Origin: Paenibacillus sp. MZ04-78.2
Lineage (GTDB): Bacteria; Bacillota; Bacilli; Paenibacillales; NBRC-103111
Assembly (NCBI RefSeq): GCF_024213375.1
Contig: NZ_JANAVJ010000025.1
Span: 1 to 64,000 of the forward strand
Direction of reading: 5' to 3'
Length of the DNA: 64,000 bases
Under the pieces are notes generated by a model. That model had not been told where the DNA came from. It was given only the letters and a program-made list of their open reading frames with translations, and made no database searches. Positions within the stretch are counted from its first letter, which is position 1. Each line of letters starts with the position of its first letter. Of this stretch, positions 56,489-64,000 are shown piece by piece. The position numbers and the translations under genes were made by a program.

Positions 56489-57721
56489 CTACGTCCGGTA
56501 CGCCGCGTTGATTCGCACGTAATCATAGGTCAAATCGCAGCCCCAAGCCGTCGCCGTCGCTTCGCCCATATGCAGGTCGATATGGATGAGCACGAAATCG
56601 CCCTTCAGGTATTCCGCAGCCCGCTCCTCGTCGAACTTCACCGGACGCGATTGCTCCAGCACGACGATGTCGCCGAGGCGGATGTCGACAGCTTCCGTTT
56701 TCACCGGATGCCCTGCGCGGCCGACCGCCGCAATGATGCGTCCCCAGTTGGCATCGGCGCCGAAGCAAGCGGATTTCACCAGGCTCGAGCCGATGACCGT
56801 CTTCGCAATCGCCCGTGCCGCTTCACGCGAATCTGCATTCACCACCGTGACCTCGATCAGCTTTGTCGCCCCTTCGCCGTCCCGTGCAATCGCCTTGGCC
56901 AAGTACTCGCCCACATGATTGAACGCGGCCTTGAACGCCGCCCAGTCCGCATGCTCCGGGGTCAAGCGCTCGTTCTCTGCCAGTCCGCTTGCCATGACGA
57001 CAACCATATCGTTCGTGCTCGTGTCGCCGTCGACGGTAATCATGTTGAACGTCGAATCGGTGACGTCGTTCAGCAGCTCTTGCAGCTCGGCGCTTTCGAT
57101 GTTTGCGTCGGTCGTCATAAACCCGAGCATCGTCGCCATGTTCGGATGGATCATGCCCGACCCCTTCGCCGCCCCGGCAATGTGCACGGTACGTCCGCCA
57201 ACCGTCACGCGAACGCAAATTTCTTTTTTGACCAGATCGGTCGTTAAAATCGCCTGGCAGAAGTCGTCCCCGCCGTCCGTGCTTACCGCCGCCGGAAGCT
57301 TCTCGATGCCTCCCAGCACCTTCGGCATCGGCAGCAGCTCGCCGATCACGCCCGTGGACGTCACGCCGACCAGATGCTCGGCTACGCCGAACGCTTTGGC
57401 GCCCGCCGCACGCATCGCGCGCGCATCGTCTTCGCCCTGTTGACCCGTGCAGGCATTGGCGTTGCCGCTGTTCACCAGCATCGCCTGTAGCTTGCCGCCC
57501 TGCGCAATGCTCTCTTGCGTCACCTTCAGGGGAGCCGCCTGAAACTGGTTCAGCGTATAGACGCCTGCCGCTTCTGCGGGCACCTCGCACACAATGGCGC
57601 CGAGATCGTGGCGCTCCGTTTTTTTCAAGCCGCAGTGCAGCCCACCCGCACGAAACCCTTTGGGCGTCGTCACGGAGCCGTCCGGCACCACCGTAAACGC
57701 ATCGTTAACTTTTGTCGACAT
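56489..57721 (-). CDS. argJ: Bifunctional glutamate N-acetyltransferase / amino-acid acetyltransferase ArgJ
   Basis: The 410-residue enzyme moves acetyl from acetylornithine to glutamate, recycling it, and may also use acetyl-CoA. It cuts itself into two chains at the conserved T in H-P-N-M-A-T-M-L; the oxyanion region is near T-S-T-G-V-I-G. A separate argA or argE is then not needed. ATG 57721 follows AGGTGA and matches the family start; the frame open to 57787 is upstream sequence. It lies 25 bases after argC. Confidence 0.96.
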   Translation of the reverse strand: MSTKVNDAFTVVPDGSVTTPKGFRAGGLHCGLKKTERHDLGAIVCEVPAEAAGVYTLNQFQAAPLKVTQESIAQGGKLQAMLVNSGNANACTGQQGEDDARAMRAAGAKAFGVAEHLVGVTSTGVIGELLPMPKVLGGIEKLPAAVSTDGGDDFCQAILTTDLVKKEICVRVTVGGRTVHIAGAAKGSGMIHPNMATMLGFMTTDANIESAELQELLNDVTDSTFNMITVDGDTSTNDMVVVMASGLAENERLTPEHADWAAFKAAFNHVGEYLAKAIARDGEGATKLIEVTVVNADSREAARAIAKTVIGSSLVKSACFGADANWGRIIAAVGRAGHPVKTEAVDIRLGDIVVLEQSRPVKFDEERAAEYLKGDFVLIHIDLHMGEATATAWGCDLTYDYVRINAAYRT

Positions 57722-57746
57722 CGCTTTCTTCACCTGTTCCCTTACG

Positions 57747-58796
57747 TTATGGATATACCGGAGTGAAAGCGAGACCCGTCGCTTCATCCCAGCCCATCAT
57801 CAAATTCAAGTTTTGAATGGCTTGCCCGGCCGCGCCTTTGACTACATTATCAATAACCGACACGATCGTCAGGCGCCCCGTGCGCGAATCGAGCGACAGC
57901 CCGATATCGCAGTAGTTCGAGCCCCAAACTTCCTTCGTCGCCGGGTATTTCCCCTTGTCCCGGATGCGCACGAACTTGCGTCCCTCATAATATTGACGGT
58001 ACAGCTCGCGAATATCGTCCTCGCTCCGCGGGCTTGTGAGATTCACATAAATCGTAGATAAAATACCGCGCGTCATCGGCACCAAATGCGTCGTGAACGT
58101 CATTACGACTTCTTCTCCGGCAATCCGGCTCAGCGCCTGCTCGATCTCCGGTGTATGCTGATGCTTGTTCACTTTATAAGCCAGGAAGTTTTCGTTAATC
58201 TCCGAATAGTGCACGAGCAGGCTGAGACCGCGTCCCGCGCCCGATACGCCCGACTTGGCGTCCGCGATGATCGACTTTGGATCGATCCAGCCGGTTGCAG
58301 CAAGCGGCGCCAGACCAAGCAGCGTGGCCGTAGGATAGCAGCCCGGATTGGAAATGAAGTCCTTCCCCCGCACTTCTTCTCCGAACACTTCGCATAGCCC
58401 GTAAACGGCTCTCTTCAAATATTCCGGATCAGCCGGCTTATGTTTATACCATGTCTCGTATACATCGCCCGATTGCAGGCGGAAATCGCCGGATATATCG
58501 ATGACCTTCAGCCCGGCATCCAGCAGCTTCGGCGACAGCTCAGTGCTGACCCCATGCGGCGTTGCCAGGAAGACGACGTCCGCTTTGCTTCGGATCAGCT
58601 CGACATCGACCGCATCCAGCCGGTCCGTCAAAATTTGGTTCAAATGCGGGTAACCGTCCGCAATCGGCGCTCCGGCGCTCGAGGAGGAAATTACCGAGGT
58701 AATCTCCACCTTCGGATGCGCCAGCAAAAGCCGGATCAGCTCCACTCCGCCATAGCCGGTTGACCCGACGATCGCTGCTCTTAATTTCGTAGTCAT
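57747..58796 (-). CDS. argC: N-acetyl-gamma-glutamyl-phosphate reductase
   Basis: The 349-residue NADPH enzyme makes N-acetylglutamate semialdehyde. It has a nucleotide-binding start (G-S-T-G-Y-G-G-V-E-L), the catalytic Cys in S-N-P-G-C-Y-P-T-A and H-x-x-E-I/H near the substrate (K-H-Q-H-T-P-E-I). ATG 58796 follows GGAGGGACGG; the frame open to 58994 covers the promoter and is not used. First gene of argC-J-B-D-F-G-H. Confidence 0.97.
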   Translation of the reverse strand: MTTKLRAAIVGSTGYGGVELIRLLLAHPKVEITSVISSSSAGAPIADGYPHLNQILTDRLDAVDVELIRSKADVVFLATPHGVSTELSPKLLDAGLKVIDISGDFRLQSGDVYETWYKHKPADPEYLKRAVYGLCEVFGEEVRGKDFISNPGCYPTATLLGLAPLAATGWIDPKSIIADAKSGVSGAGRGLSLLVHYSEINENFLAYKVNKHQHTPEIEQALSRIAGEEVVMTFTTHLVPMTRGILSTIYVNLTSPRSEDDIRELYRQYYEGRKFVRIRDKGKYPATKEVWGSNYCDIGLSLDSRTGRLTIVSVIDNVVKGAAGQAIQNLNLMMGWDEATGLAFTPVYP

Positions 58797-58819
58797 GTTC
58801 CGTCCCTCCACGTGAAAAC

Positions 58820-58837
58820 TATGTATTATTATACATT
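58820..58837. promoter_or_regulatory. ARG box 1 (ArgR/AhrC operator)
   Basis: The sequence TATGTATTATTATACATT matches 17 of 18 positions of TNTGNATWWWWATNCANA. It covers the argC -10 hexamer, so ArgR with arginine would block transcription. Confidence 0.8.
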
Positions 58838-58856
58838 CGGAAGCATAATAATTCAA
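58828..58856 (-). promoter_or_regulatory. Sigma-A promoter of the arg operon
   Basis: On the minus strand, TTGAAT (58851-58856), 17 bases, TATAAT (58828-58833). Both hexamers are inside ARG boxes. The start near 58821 leaves a leader of about 25 bases. Confidence 0.8.
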
Positions 58857-58857
58857 C
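58840..58857. promoter_or_regulatory. ARG box 2 (ArgR/AhrC operator)
   Basis: Read on the minus strand it matches the ARG consensus except at about 3 of 18 positions. It is 2 bases from box 1 and covers the -35. Tandem boxes 2-3 bases apart are the normal target of an ArgR hexamer. Confidence 0.65.
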
Positions 58858-59041
58858 GAAATTTTTCCCTTATCCGTCGTCCGGTCCCGCTGTCCGCCTG
58901 GGTGGAAAGCTCGCTGCCGCCACGCGTTTTTCATTGTATTGAAGGCAAGGCGTACGTCGTATGCCGGACCATCTTGAACAGAAGCTTCCCCCATGATAAA
59001 ATTTATGAAGCAAAAAGGTCGCCGTAAACGGATTGTTCCAA

Positions 59042-59230
59042 ATGAACAAGGCAGAGGCCGATTTCGGCGATCTATTGAAAGCGTTTCGCAAACGTCCTAT
59101 GGGCGAGGCCCGCTGGAGATTCGCACGACGTTCTGCAAGCATTGGGTCATCTGTGGGATGGAGGGCAACCTATCCCCCGTCAAGAAATTCAGCGTGCGGC
59201 AAATTTGTATAGCAAGCGGACAGCCTTCCC
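59042..59230 (+). pseudogene. Decayed XRE-type HTH gene (possible)
   Basis: One frame begins at ATG 59042 with M-N-K-A-E-A-D-F-G-D-L-L-K-A-F-R-K-R, the usual start of an XRE repressor, then loses sense. A second frame from about 59103 ends with W-D-G-G-Q-P-I-P-R-Q-E-I-Q-R-A-A-N-L-Y, like the end of such a domain. At least one frameshift and probably a deletion separate the two. Short and diverged, so the call is tentative. The rest of 58858-59237 holds no other gene that I can support. Confidence 0.3.
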
Positions 59231-59237
59231 CAGCACT

Positions 59238-59363
59238 TATAATTGTATATGTGCCGTTGGCACTTGGCAGCGGATCTGCTCAAGACTAACCGCCGCAACA
59301 GATCCGCTCCCGTCTTCCGCAACTGTTCGGAAATCGTAAGCTGCATCTTTGCGGCTTTTTTTA
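59238..59363 (+). promoter_or_regulatory. Structured leader / attenuator candidate before fdhF
   Basis: A TATAAT (59238-59243, poor -35) is followed by a perfect inverted repeat AGCGGATCTG (59269-59278) / CAGATCCGCT (59299-59308). A small terminator-like hairpin with T7 follows (59338-59363), then the fdhF ribosome site. The order stem, terminator, gene is that of riboswitches and attenuators. I could not match it to a known class. Confidence 0.4.
59338..59363 (+). terminator. Terminator-like hairpin upstream of fdhF
   Basis: AGCTGCA and TGCGGCT pair around TCTT (one T-G pair), followed by T7. It ends 33 bases before the fdhF start, so it would stop transcripts from upstream unless prevented. 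Confidence 0.6.
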
Positions 59364-59395
59364 TCCCATTTTCAGGAAAAGGTGGTCTTCTCTCT

Positions 59396-61747
59396 ATGGG
59401 CACTACGAAGCATACCGGGCGCATCTCGCTCCCTTCCCGACCCGATCCGTCGCTGTGGGTCAGCAAGGTGCCGTTCGGCCTGAACCGGATCAAGCCGCGG
59501 CATATCCGCGATACGTTCAAAGCATTTTGGGACAACCGCGATCAGCTCCCTTACGCCGCCCGCATCTTGACCCAGGGTGTCTGCGACGGCTGCGCACTCG
59601 GCGTCTCCGGGCTGTACGATCAGACGCTGAACGGCCCGCACCTGTGCACGACCCGGCTCAACGTGCTGCGGTTGAACACGATGCCGGCGATCCGGGAAGA
59701 AGTGCTGCATGCGGATATCGACGAGCTGCTCCGGATGGACAGCACCGCGCTGCGCAAGCTCGGACGGCTGCCGTATCCGCTCATTCGCCGCAAAGGCGAG
59801 CGCCGGTTTAGCCGGATCACATGGGATGAAGCCCTTAACGAAATTGCCGCCAAAATCCGCAGCATCGATCCCAAGCAGCTCGCCTTCTACTTGACGGCGC
59901 GCGGCATCACGAACGAATCGTATTACACCGCGGCCAAGGTAGCGCGGTTTCTTGGGACGAATCATATCGACAACGCATCGCGCATCTGCCACTCTCCGTC
60001 CAAAACGGCCTTGAAACGGTCCGTCGGGATCGGAGCTTCGAGCTGCAGCTACAAAGACTGGATCGGCACGGACGTGCTCGTCTTCTGGGGCAGTGTGGCG
60101 GCGAACAATCAGCCGGTATCGACGAAGTACATGTACGCAGCCAAGCGGAAAGGGACGAAAATCATCGTCATCAATCCGTACTACGAGCCGTCGATGGACC
60201 AATACTGGATTCCGTCGATTGCGGAATCGGCTTTATTCGGCACAAAGCTTACAGACGACTTCTACCAAGTTCATATCGGCGGGGATATCGCTTTTATGAA
60301 CGGCGTCATGAAGCATTGGTTCGAAATGGAGGATGCCGATCCGGGTTCGGCCGTCGACCATGACTTTGTCCAGGCGCATACGAACGACTATGAAGAGCTG
60401 CGGGCCCACGTGATGCGCCAAGACTGGACGCTGCTCGAATCGTCGTCGGGCCTGTCCCGCGAGCGCATGGGAGAATTCGCCCGGATGCTCGCTGCCGCAA
60501 AGTCGGCGGTATTCGTGTGGAGCATGGGGCTGACGCAGCACCGCTTCGGCACGGACAATATTTCGCAGGTGGCCAATCTGGCCTTGCTGCGCGGGTTTCT
60601 GGGCCGCGAGCATTGCGGCCTGATGCCGATCCGCGGCCACAGCGGCGTGCAGGGCTCGGGCGAGATGGGCGCCGACCCGTTCAGCCTGCCGGGCGGCGAG
60701 TTCAAAGGCAGTGACATCGAGCGGATCGAGCGGCTGTGGAACTTTCCCCTGCCGAAATGGCAGGGGGACATCGTCGGCGTATCGCTGGAAAATGCGCTGC
60801 TGCCGGAAGATCACGAGCGAAGGCTCAAAGTATTCTATACGTCCGGCGGCAACTTTCTGGAAACGATGCCGGACCCGGAATTTGTGGAGCGCTGCCTCTC
60901 GGGCGTTGAGCTCCGCGTGCATCAGGATATTATTCTGAACACATCGACTCTGGTTGATGCAAAAGAAACGGTCATTGTCCTCCCCGCCATGACCCGCTAC
61001 GAGCAGCCTGGCGGAGGGACATCCACCTCAACGGAGCGAATGGTGTACTTCTCGCCGGAGATCGAAGGGCCCCGGATGCCGGAAGCCCGGGCGGAATGGG
61101 CTATCTACGTTGATCTCGCCGCCCGCATCAAACCAGAAACAAAGCATTTGATCGGCTGCGAAGACGCCTTCGCGATCCGGGAGGAAATTGCTCTGGCCGC
61201 AGCTAATTACGACGGCATTCAGCATTTGCGCCATCGCGGCGACGTGTTTCAGTGGGGCGGCGCCTGGCTTTGCGAAGGCGGCATTTGCCCGACACCGGAT
61301 GGCCGGGGAACGCTGCTGCCGATTGAGCTGCCCGAGCTGCGCAAGCCTGAGGGGCATTTTTACGTGACGACCCGTCGGGGCAAGCAGTTCAATTCGATGG
61401 TCTACAGCGAGACCGATCCGTTCAACGGCGCAGACCGGTACGATGTGCTGATGAACGAACTGGACGGGCGGACATTTCAGCTTCGGGAAGGCGACGCCAT
61501 TGTCGTTTACAACCGGTACGGAGCGTTTCACGGCCGGGTAAAATGGGACCGCATGAAGGAAGGCAATATCGAAGTCCATTGGCCGGAGGGGAACGTGCTG
61601 ATCCCGAAAGGGGTATATGAGCCGTTCGCAGGCATTCCGGAATACAATACGACGGTCATCGTGGAAAAAGCGGAGACCTACCACGCTTTCAAGGATACGA
61701 AGTACGTGGAACGGCGCATTGAAGAGTTGGAGACGGAAAGTGGGTGA
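59396..61747 (+). CDS. FdhF/YdeP-type molybdopterin oxidoreductase (formate dehydrogenase-like)
   Basis: A 783-residue cytoplasmic molybdoenzyme of the FdhF/YdeP group, with the molybdopterin oxidoreductase core (about 100-560) and C-terminal dinucleotide-binding domain (about 650-760). Near the start, G-V-C-D-G-C-A-L-G-V and G-P-H-L-C provide cysteines for a possible iron-sulphur site; G-I-T-N-E-S-Y-Y and H-S-G-V-Q-G-S-G-E-M-G line the cofactor. It has no Tat signal. No selenocysteine codon appears in the frame. The substrate may be formate, but YdeP relatives act in acid resistance and their reaction is unclear. ATG 59396 follows AAGGTGG. It ends 5 bases before fdhD, so the cofactor needs sulphuration by FdhD. 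Confidence 0.88.
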   Translation: MGTTKHTGRISLPSRPDPSLWVSKVPFGLNRIKPRHIRDTFKAFWDNRDQLPYAARILTQGVCDGCALGVSGLYDQTLNGPHLCTTRLNVLRLNTMPAIREEVLHADIDELLRMDSTALRKLGRLPYPLIRRKGERRFSRITWDEALNEIAAKIRSIDPKQLAFYLTARGITNESYYTAAKVARFLGTNHIDNASRICHSPSKTALKRSVGIGASSCSYKDWIGTDVLVFWGSVAANNQPVSTKYMYAAKRKGTKIIVINPYYEPSMDQYWIPSIAESALFGTKLTDDFYQVHIGGDIAFMNGVMKHWFEMEDADPGSAVDHDFVQAHTNDYEELRAHVMRQDWTLLESSSGLSRERMGEFARMLAAAKSAVFVWSMGLTQHRFGTDNISQVANLALLRGFLGREHCGLMPIRGHSGVQGSGEMGADPFSLPGGEFKGSDIERIERLWNFPLPKWQGDIVGVSLENALLPEDHERRLKVFYTSGGNFLETMPDPEFVERCLSGVELRVHQDIILNTSTLVDAKETVIVLPAMTRYEQPGGGTSTSTERMVYFSPEIEGPRMPEARAEWAIYVDLAARIKPETKHLIGCEDAFAIREEIALAAANYDGIQHLRHRGDVFQWGGAWLCEGGICPTPDGRGTLLPIELPELRKPEGHFYVTTRRGKQFNSMVYSETDPFNGADRYDVLMNELDGRTFQLREGDAIVVYNRYGAFHGRVKWDRMKEGNIEVHWPEGNVLIPKGVYEPFAGIPEYNTTVIVEKAETYHAFKDTKYVERRIEELETESG

Positions 61748-61752
61748 GGTCC

Positions 61753-62556
61753 ATGGATAAGGAGCATTCGGTTGCGAGCCGGACCGTCTGGCATTATGAC
61801 GGGGAAAAGCTTCAAGCCCGGAACGATCGGATCGCTTCGGAGAGGCCTTTTACTTTGGAGCTTGACGGAGAGGAGTTTGCCACCATCGTCTGCACTCCGA
61901 CCGATCTGGAAGACTTGACGTTCGGCTTTCTCGCCTCCGAAGGCGTCATCCGAACGGCGGACGAGGTGATCGGGCTTGCCGTCGATCCTCGCCGGGGCTT
62001 GGCCCAAATCCGCCTGCTTCACCCAGAGCGCGGCCGCAGCCCGGACCATTCCAAGCGATTCATCGGCTCGTGCTGCGGCAAAGGCCGGCAGTTTTATTTT
62101 CGCAGCGATGTACGCACAGCCAAGACCGTCATGTCACGGCGAACGATTACTCCAGCTCAATGTATCGGCTTGGTCCGGCAGCTGCAGGACGGCTCGGACC
62201 TCTTTCGCGAAACAGGCGGGGTGCATAACGCCGCCCTCTGCTCCCCGGAGCGCCTGCTCGTCCGCCGCACCGACATCGGCCGCCACAACGCGCTCGACAA
62301 GGTGTTCGGCCACTGCCTGCGCGAGCGCTTATCGATGAAAGACAAAGTCGTCGCCTTCAGCGGACGCGTCAGCTCGGAGGTGCTGCTCAAAACGTCCAAA
62401 ATGGGCGTCGGCACGCTGCTTTCCAAGTCTGCGCCGACCGATCTCGCACTCGAGCTTGCCGACGAGCTGGGCATCACCGTTGTCGGCTTTATTCGTGGTA
62501 GCTCATTCAACGTCTATTCACACCCGGAGAGAATTACAGAGCCATCCGACGGCTAG
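61753..62556 (+). CDS. fdhD: Formate dehydrogenase accessory sulfurtransferase FdhD
   Basis: The 267-residue protein passes sulphur from a cysteine desulfurase to the molybdenum cofactor of formate dehydrogenases. Marks: D-L-E-D-L-T-F-G-F-L-x-S-E-G-V-I near 55, the Cys pair in G-S-C-C-G-K-G (near 100) that carries the persulfide, T-G-G-V-H-N-A-A and D-I-G-R-H-N-A-L-D-K. ATG 61753 lies 5 bases after the fdhF stop; GTG 61744, overlapping that stop, is an alternative start. Downstream, AAACGTCTC / GAGGCGTTT (62567-62590) could be a weak terminator; 62591-62775 holds nothing I can support. Confidence 0.94.
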   Translation: MDKEHSVASRTVWHYDGEKLQARNDRIASERPFTLELDGEEFATIVCTPTDLEDLTFGFLASEGVIRTADEVIGLAVDPRRGLAQIRLLHPERGRSPDHSKRFIGSCCGKGRQFYFRSDVRTAKTVMSRRTITPAQCIGLVRQLQDGSDLFRETGGVHNAALCSPERLLVRRTDIGRHNALDKVFGHCLRERLSMKDKVVAFSGRVSSEVLLKTSKMGVGTLLSKSAPTDLALELADELGITVVGFIRGSSFNVYSHPERITEPSDG

Positions 62557-62775
62557 CCGGTCAAACGTCTCTCATATTGAGGCGTTTCGCTGTGGGATGC
62601 CCGGCGCTGCTGTCAGACCGCATGCGGCGTCTTTCACACGTGGACGTTTCGGTGTTCTATCCAGTGCCGGAACTTTTTTATTCGCTTCCGGTGTTTCCGT
62701 CTCGTCAGGTACTCCGGCAATTGAACCTATAGGGTGGCTGTAAGCAGTCAACCGCCTGCGGCCGCCGTACTCTTC

Positions 62776-63702
62776 CTAAGGGCCCGCTCCAGAGCCCATC
62801 AGCTTGAACCCTTCCCCCAGCACTTCGTTCGTATCGCTTAAAATGACAAATGCCTCCGGATCAAGCTTCCGCACCAACGTTTTCAATCGGGTCACTTCCG
62901 TTTGCCCAACCACAACCATCAAGACCGTACGGCTTTGGCCGGTGTACCCGCCTTTGGCTTCCAGCTCCGTCAGTCCCCGATCCAGCTCATGCAAAATCGC
63001 TTCCCGAATTTTGTCCGAAACCGACGAGACGATAAACGCTACTTTAGAGTAATTTAATCCGATTTGCACGACACCGATCGTTTTGCTTGTCACAAACAGC
63101 CCGATAAGTGCGTACATCGCTTTTTCCGGGGACAGCACGATACCCGCCGATAAAATAACCAGCCCGTCCAGCATCGCAACGCACAATCCGAGGCCGATGC
63201 CGGTGTATCGGTGGATAAGCTGCGCGGCCAAATCCAAGCCCCCTGTCGACCCGCGGCCGCGAAACACAAGCCCCAGTCCCATCCCGATGAAGATGCCGCC
63301 GTAAATGCTGGCGAGCAATAAATTGTCCGTCAAGGAAGGAAGCTCGCGCGTCAGCAAAACCATAAAGGGGAGCACCACCGACCCGACCGCCGTCTTGACG
63401 CCGAACTGCCTTCCCAGCAGCAGAGTACCGGTAATAAACAACGGGATGTTCAGGGCCCATTGGGTATAGGCCGGCTCGAAGCTGAACAGCGTCTGAACGA
63501 TGATACTGATGCCCGTCACCCCGCCCGATGCAACTTGATTCGAGCTCAAAAATACGTTAAAGCTGACTGCAATCAGGAGCGAACCGAGGAGCAGGAGACT
63601 GTATTCCTTAAGCAAGCCCTGCCAGCGGGGCGAAGCAGCGGCTTCCCGCCCCTTCCATCCCATTCGTCTGCTTGATCTTCCGCTGCCTTCGATTACTGAC
63701 AT
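62776..63702 (-). CDS. YitT-family membrane protein (DUF161/DUF2179)
   Basis: The 308-residue protein has five to six helices (about 32-52, 75-97, 105-125, 130-150, 165-190, 195-215) of the YitT/DUF161 type (N-Q-V-A-S-G-G-V-T-G-I, R-G-R-G-S-T-G-G-L-D) and a cytoplasmic C-terminal DUF2179 domain (about 225-300; V-V-V-G-Q-T-E-V-T-R-L). The family is widespread in Firmicutes and has no settled function; transport is suspected. The start follows AGGGGGA. Downstream of prfB on the same strand, behind a long terminator-like hairpin. Confidence 0.9.
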   Translation of the reverse strand: MSVIEGSGRSSRRMGWKGREAAASPRWQGLLKEYSLLLLGSLLIAVSFNVFLSSNQVASGGVTGISIIVQTLFSFEPAYTQWALNIPLFITGTLLLGRQFGVKTAVGSVVLPFMVLLTRELPSLTDNLLLASIYGGIFIGMGLGLVFRGRGSTGGLDLAAQLIHRYTGIGLGLCVAMLDGLVILSAGIVLSPEKAMYALIGLFVTSKTIGVVQIGLNYSKVAFIVSSVSDKIREAILHELDRGLTELEAKGGYTGQSRTVLMVVVGQTEVTRLKTLVRKLDPEAFVILSDTNEVLGEGFKLMGSGAGP

Positions 63703-63718
63703 CCGCTCTCCCCCTGCA

Positions 63719-63819
63719 TAAAAAACTACACGCCAGTTTCGACTTCTTCTCTGGCCGAGCCGAACCTCCCTCGGGAGTTGGCGGTGCCAGCGAAATACGA
63801 AGCCGTTACTAACGTGTAG
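63719..63819 (-). terminator. Long imperfect hairpin ending in T6 between prfB and the YitT gene
   Basis: On the minus strand, CTACACG (63813-63819) pairs with CGTGTAG (63726-63732), then T6. Inside are further pairs: TTTCG / CGAAA, CTGGC / GGCCAG and AACTCCC / GGGAGGTT around a GA loop. It starts 22 bases after the prfB stop and can end the prfB message, but it is far longer than a normal terminator. Confidence 0.65.
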
Positions 63820-63840
63820 GATGAGCTTGCCTGTTTCATT

Positions 63841-64000
63841 TTATGATGCGCCGTCTTCTTTATCCGGCTTATTGATTTGCTGGCGCAAATAGGCGTCGAT
63901 AAATGCGTCCAAATCGCCGTCCATCACCGCGCCGACATTGCCGGTTTCCTCTTGGGTTCGGTGATCCTTGACCATGCTGTACGGATGGAATACGTACGAG
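63841..64000 (-). CDS. prfB: Peptide chain release factor 2, C-terminal end (partial)
   Basis: The 53 C-terminal codons of RF2 lie in the window. They include Y-S-M-V-K-D-H-R-T and [19 protein letters not shown], typical of RF2, ending in E-D-G-A-S and TAA (63841-63843). RF2 releases finished proteins at UAA and UGA. The gene continues beyond the right edge, so the programmed frameshift site usually present near the start cannot be seen. Confidence 0.95.
   Translation of the reverse strand, partial: SYVFHPYSMVKDHRTQEETGNVGAVMDGDLDAFIDAYLRQQINKPDKEDGAS

Noticed and set aside
63719-63819. T-box-like leader before the YitT gene
   Set aside because: The plus strand has a GGCGGTGCCAGCG string faintly like a T-box core, but the gene is on the minus strand and the essential T-box core is absent there.

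Overview
The window looks like a chromosomal segment of an endospore-forming Bacillales bacterium close to Paenibacillus. The grounds are moderately high GC, CotF-like coat proteins, Bacillus-type LexA-like and ARG operator sites, the uvrA-uvrB / motAB / minJ-ctpB / ftsX-ftsE gene neighbourhood, and pcrB-pcrA-ligA lying upstream of an rRNA operon. Nothing in the sequence names the species.

Layout. 1-8.3 kb (minus strand): the pcrB-pcrA-ligA operon, a terminator, two tandem rRNA promoters and the 5' end of a 16S rRNA gene. The essential ligase gene ligA is cut by a 2.53-kb group II intron in sense orientation. Joining the exons restores a 672-residue LigA exactly. The intron protein keeps its reverse transcriptase and maturase parts, but an in-frame TAA cuts off its HNH nuclease domain. 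8.3-25.3 kb: a lipoprotein, a Bce-like regulator/kinase/permease operon with no ATPase gene, a VOC protein behind a palindromic operator-like site, two coat-like proteins, a four-gene Gld-type ABC system, a U32/RlhA-like protein, a diguanylate cyclase without its I-site, a frameshifted MocR regulator and a small membrane protein.

25.4-32.8 kb (plus strand) is the most unusual part. A strong promoter drives a large exported beta-propeller-like protein, then an acyl carrier protein, a class II tRNA-synthetase-like amino acid:carrier-protein ligase, a DltD-like SGNH protein, a 36-residue DltX-like microprotein and a DltB-like MBOAT, closed by a strong terminator. This has the parts of a Dlt (envelope D-alanylation) machine, but the DltA adenylation enzyme is replaced by a synthetase-like ligase. 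I infer a pathway that loads an amino acid on the carrier and exports it onto a cell-envelope polymer.

32.8-50.5 kb: small hypothetical genes, a sugar isomerase/epimerase-like TIM barrel, uvrA and uvrB (uvrB with a LexA-like box at its promoter), the motAB stator, minJ-like and ctpB, an EnvC-like M23 peptidase with ftsX and ftsE, and a VanW-family protein. 50.5-58.9 kb: a full arginine cluster argC-J-B-D-F-G-H behind a promoter buried in tandem ARG boxes. 59-64 kb: a decayed HTH gene, a possible attenuator leader, an fdhF/YdeP-type molybdoenzyme with fdhD, a YitT-family membrane protein, a long terminator-like hairpin and the 3' end of prfB. I saw no CRISPR array, insertion sequence, tRNA gene or prophage.
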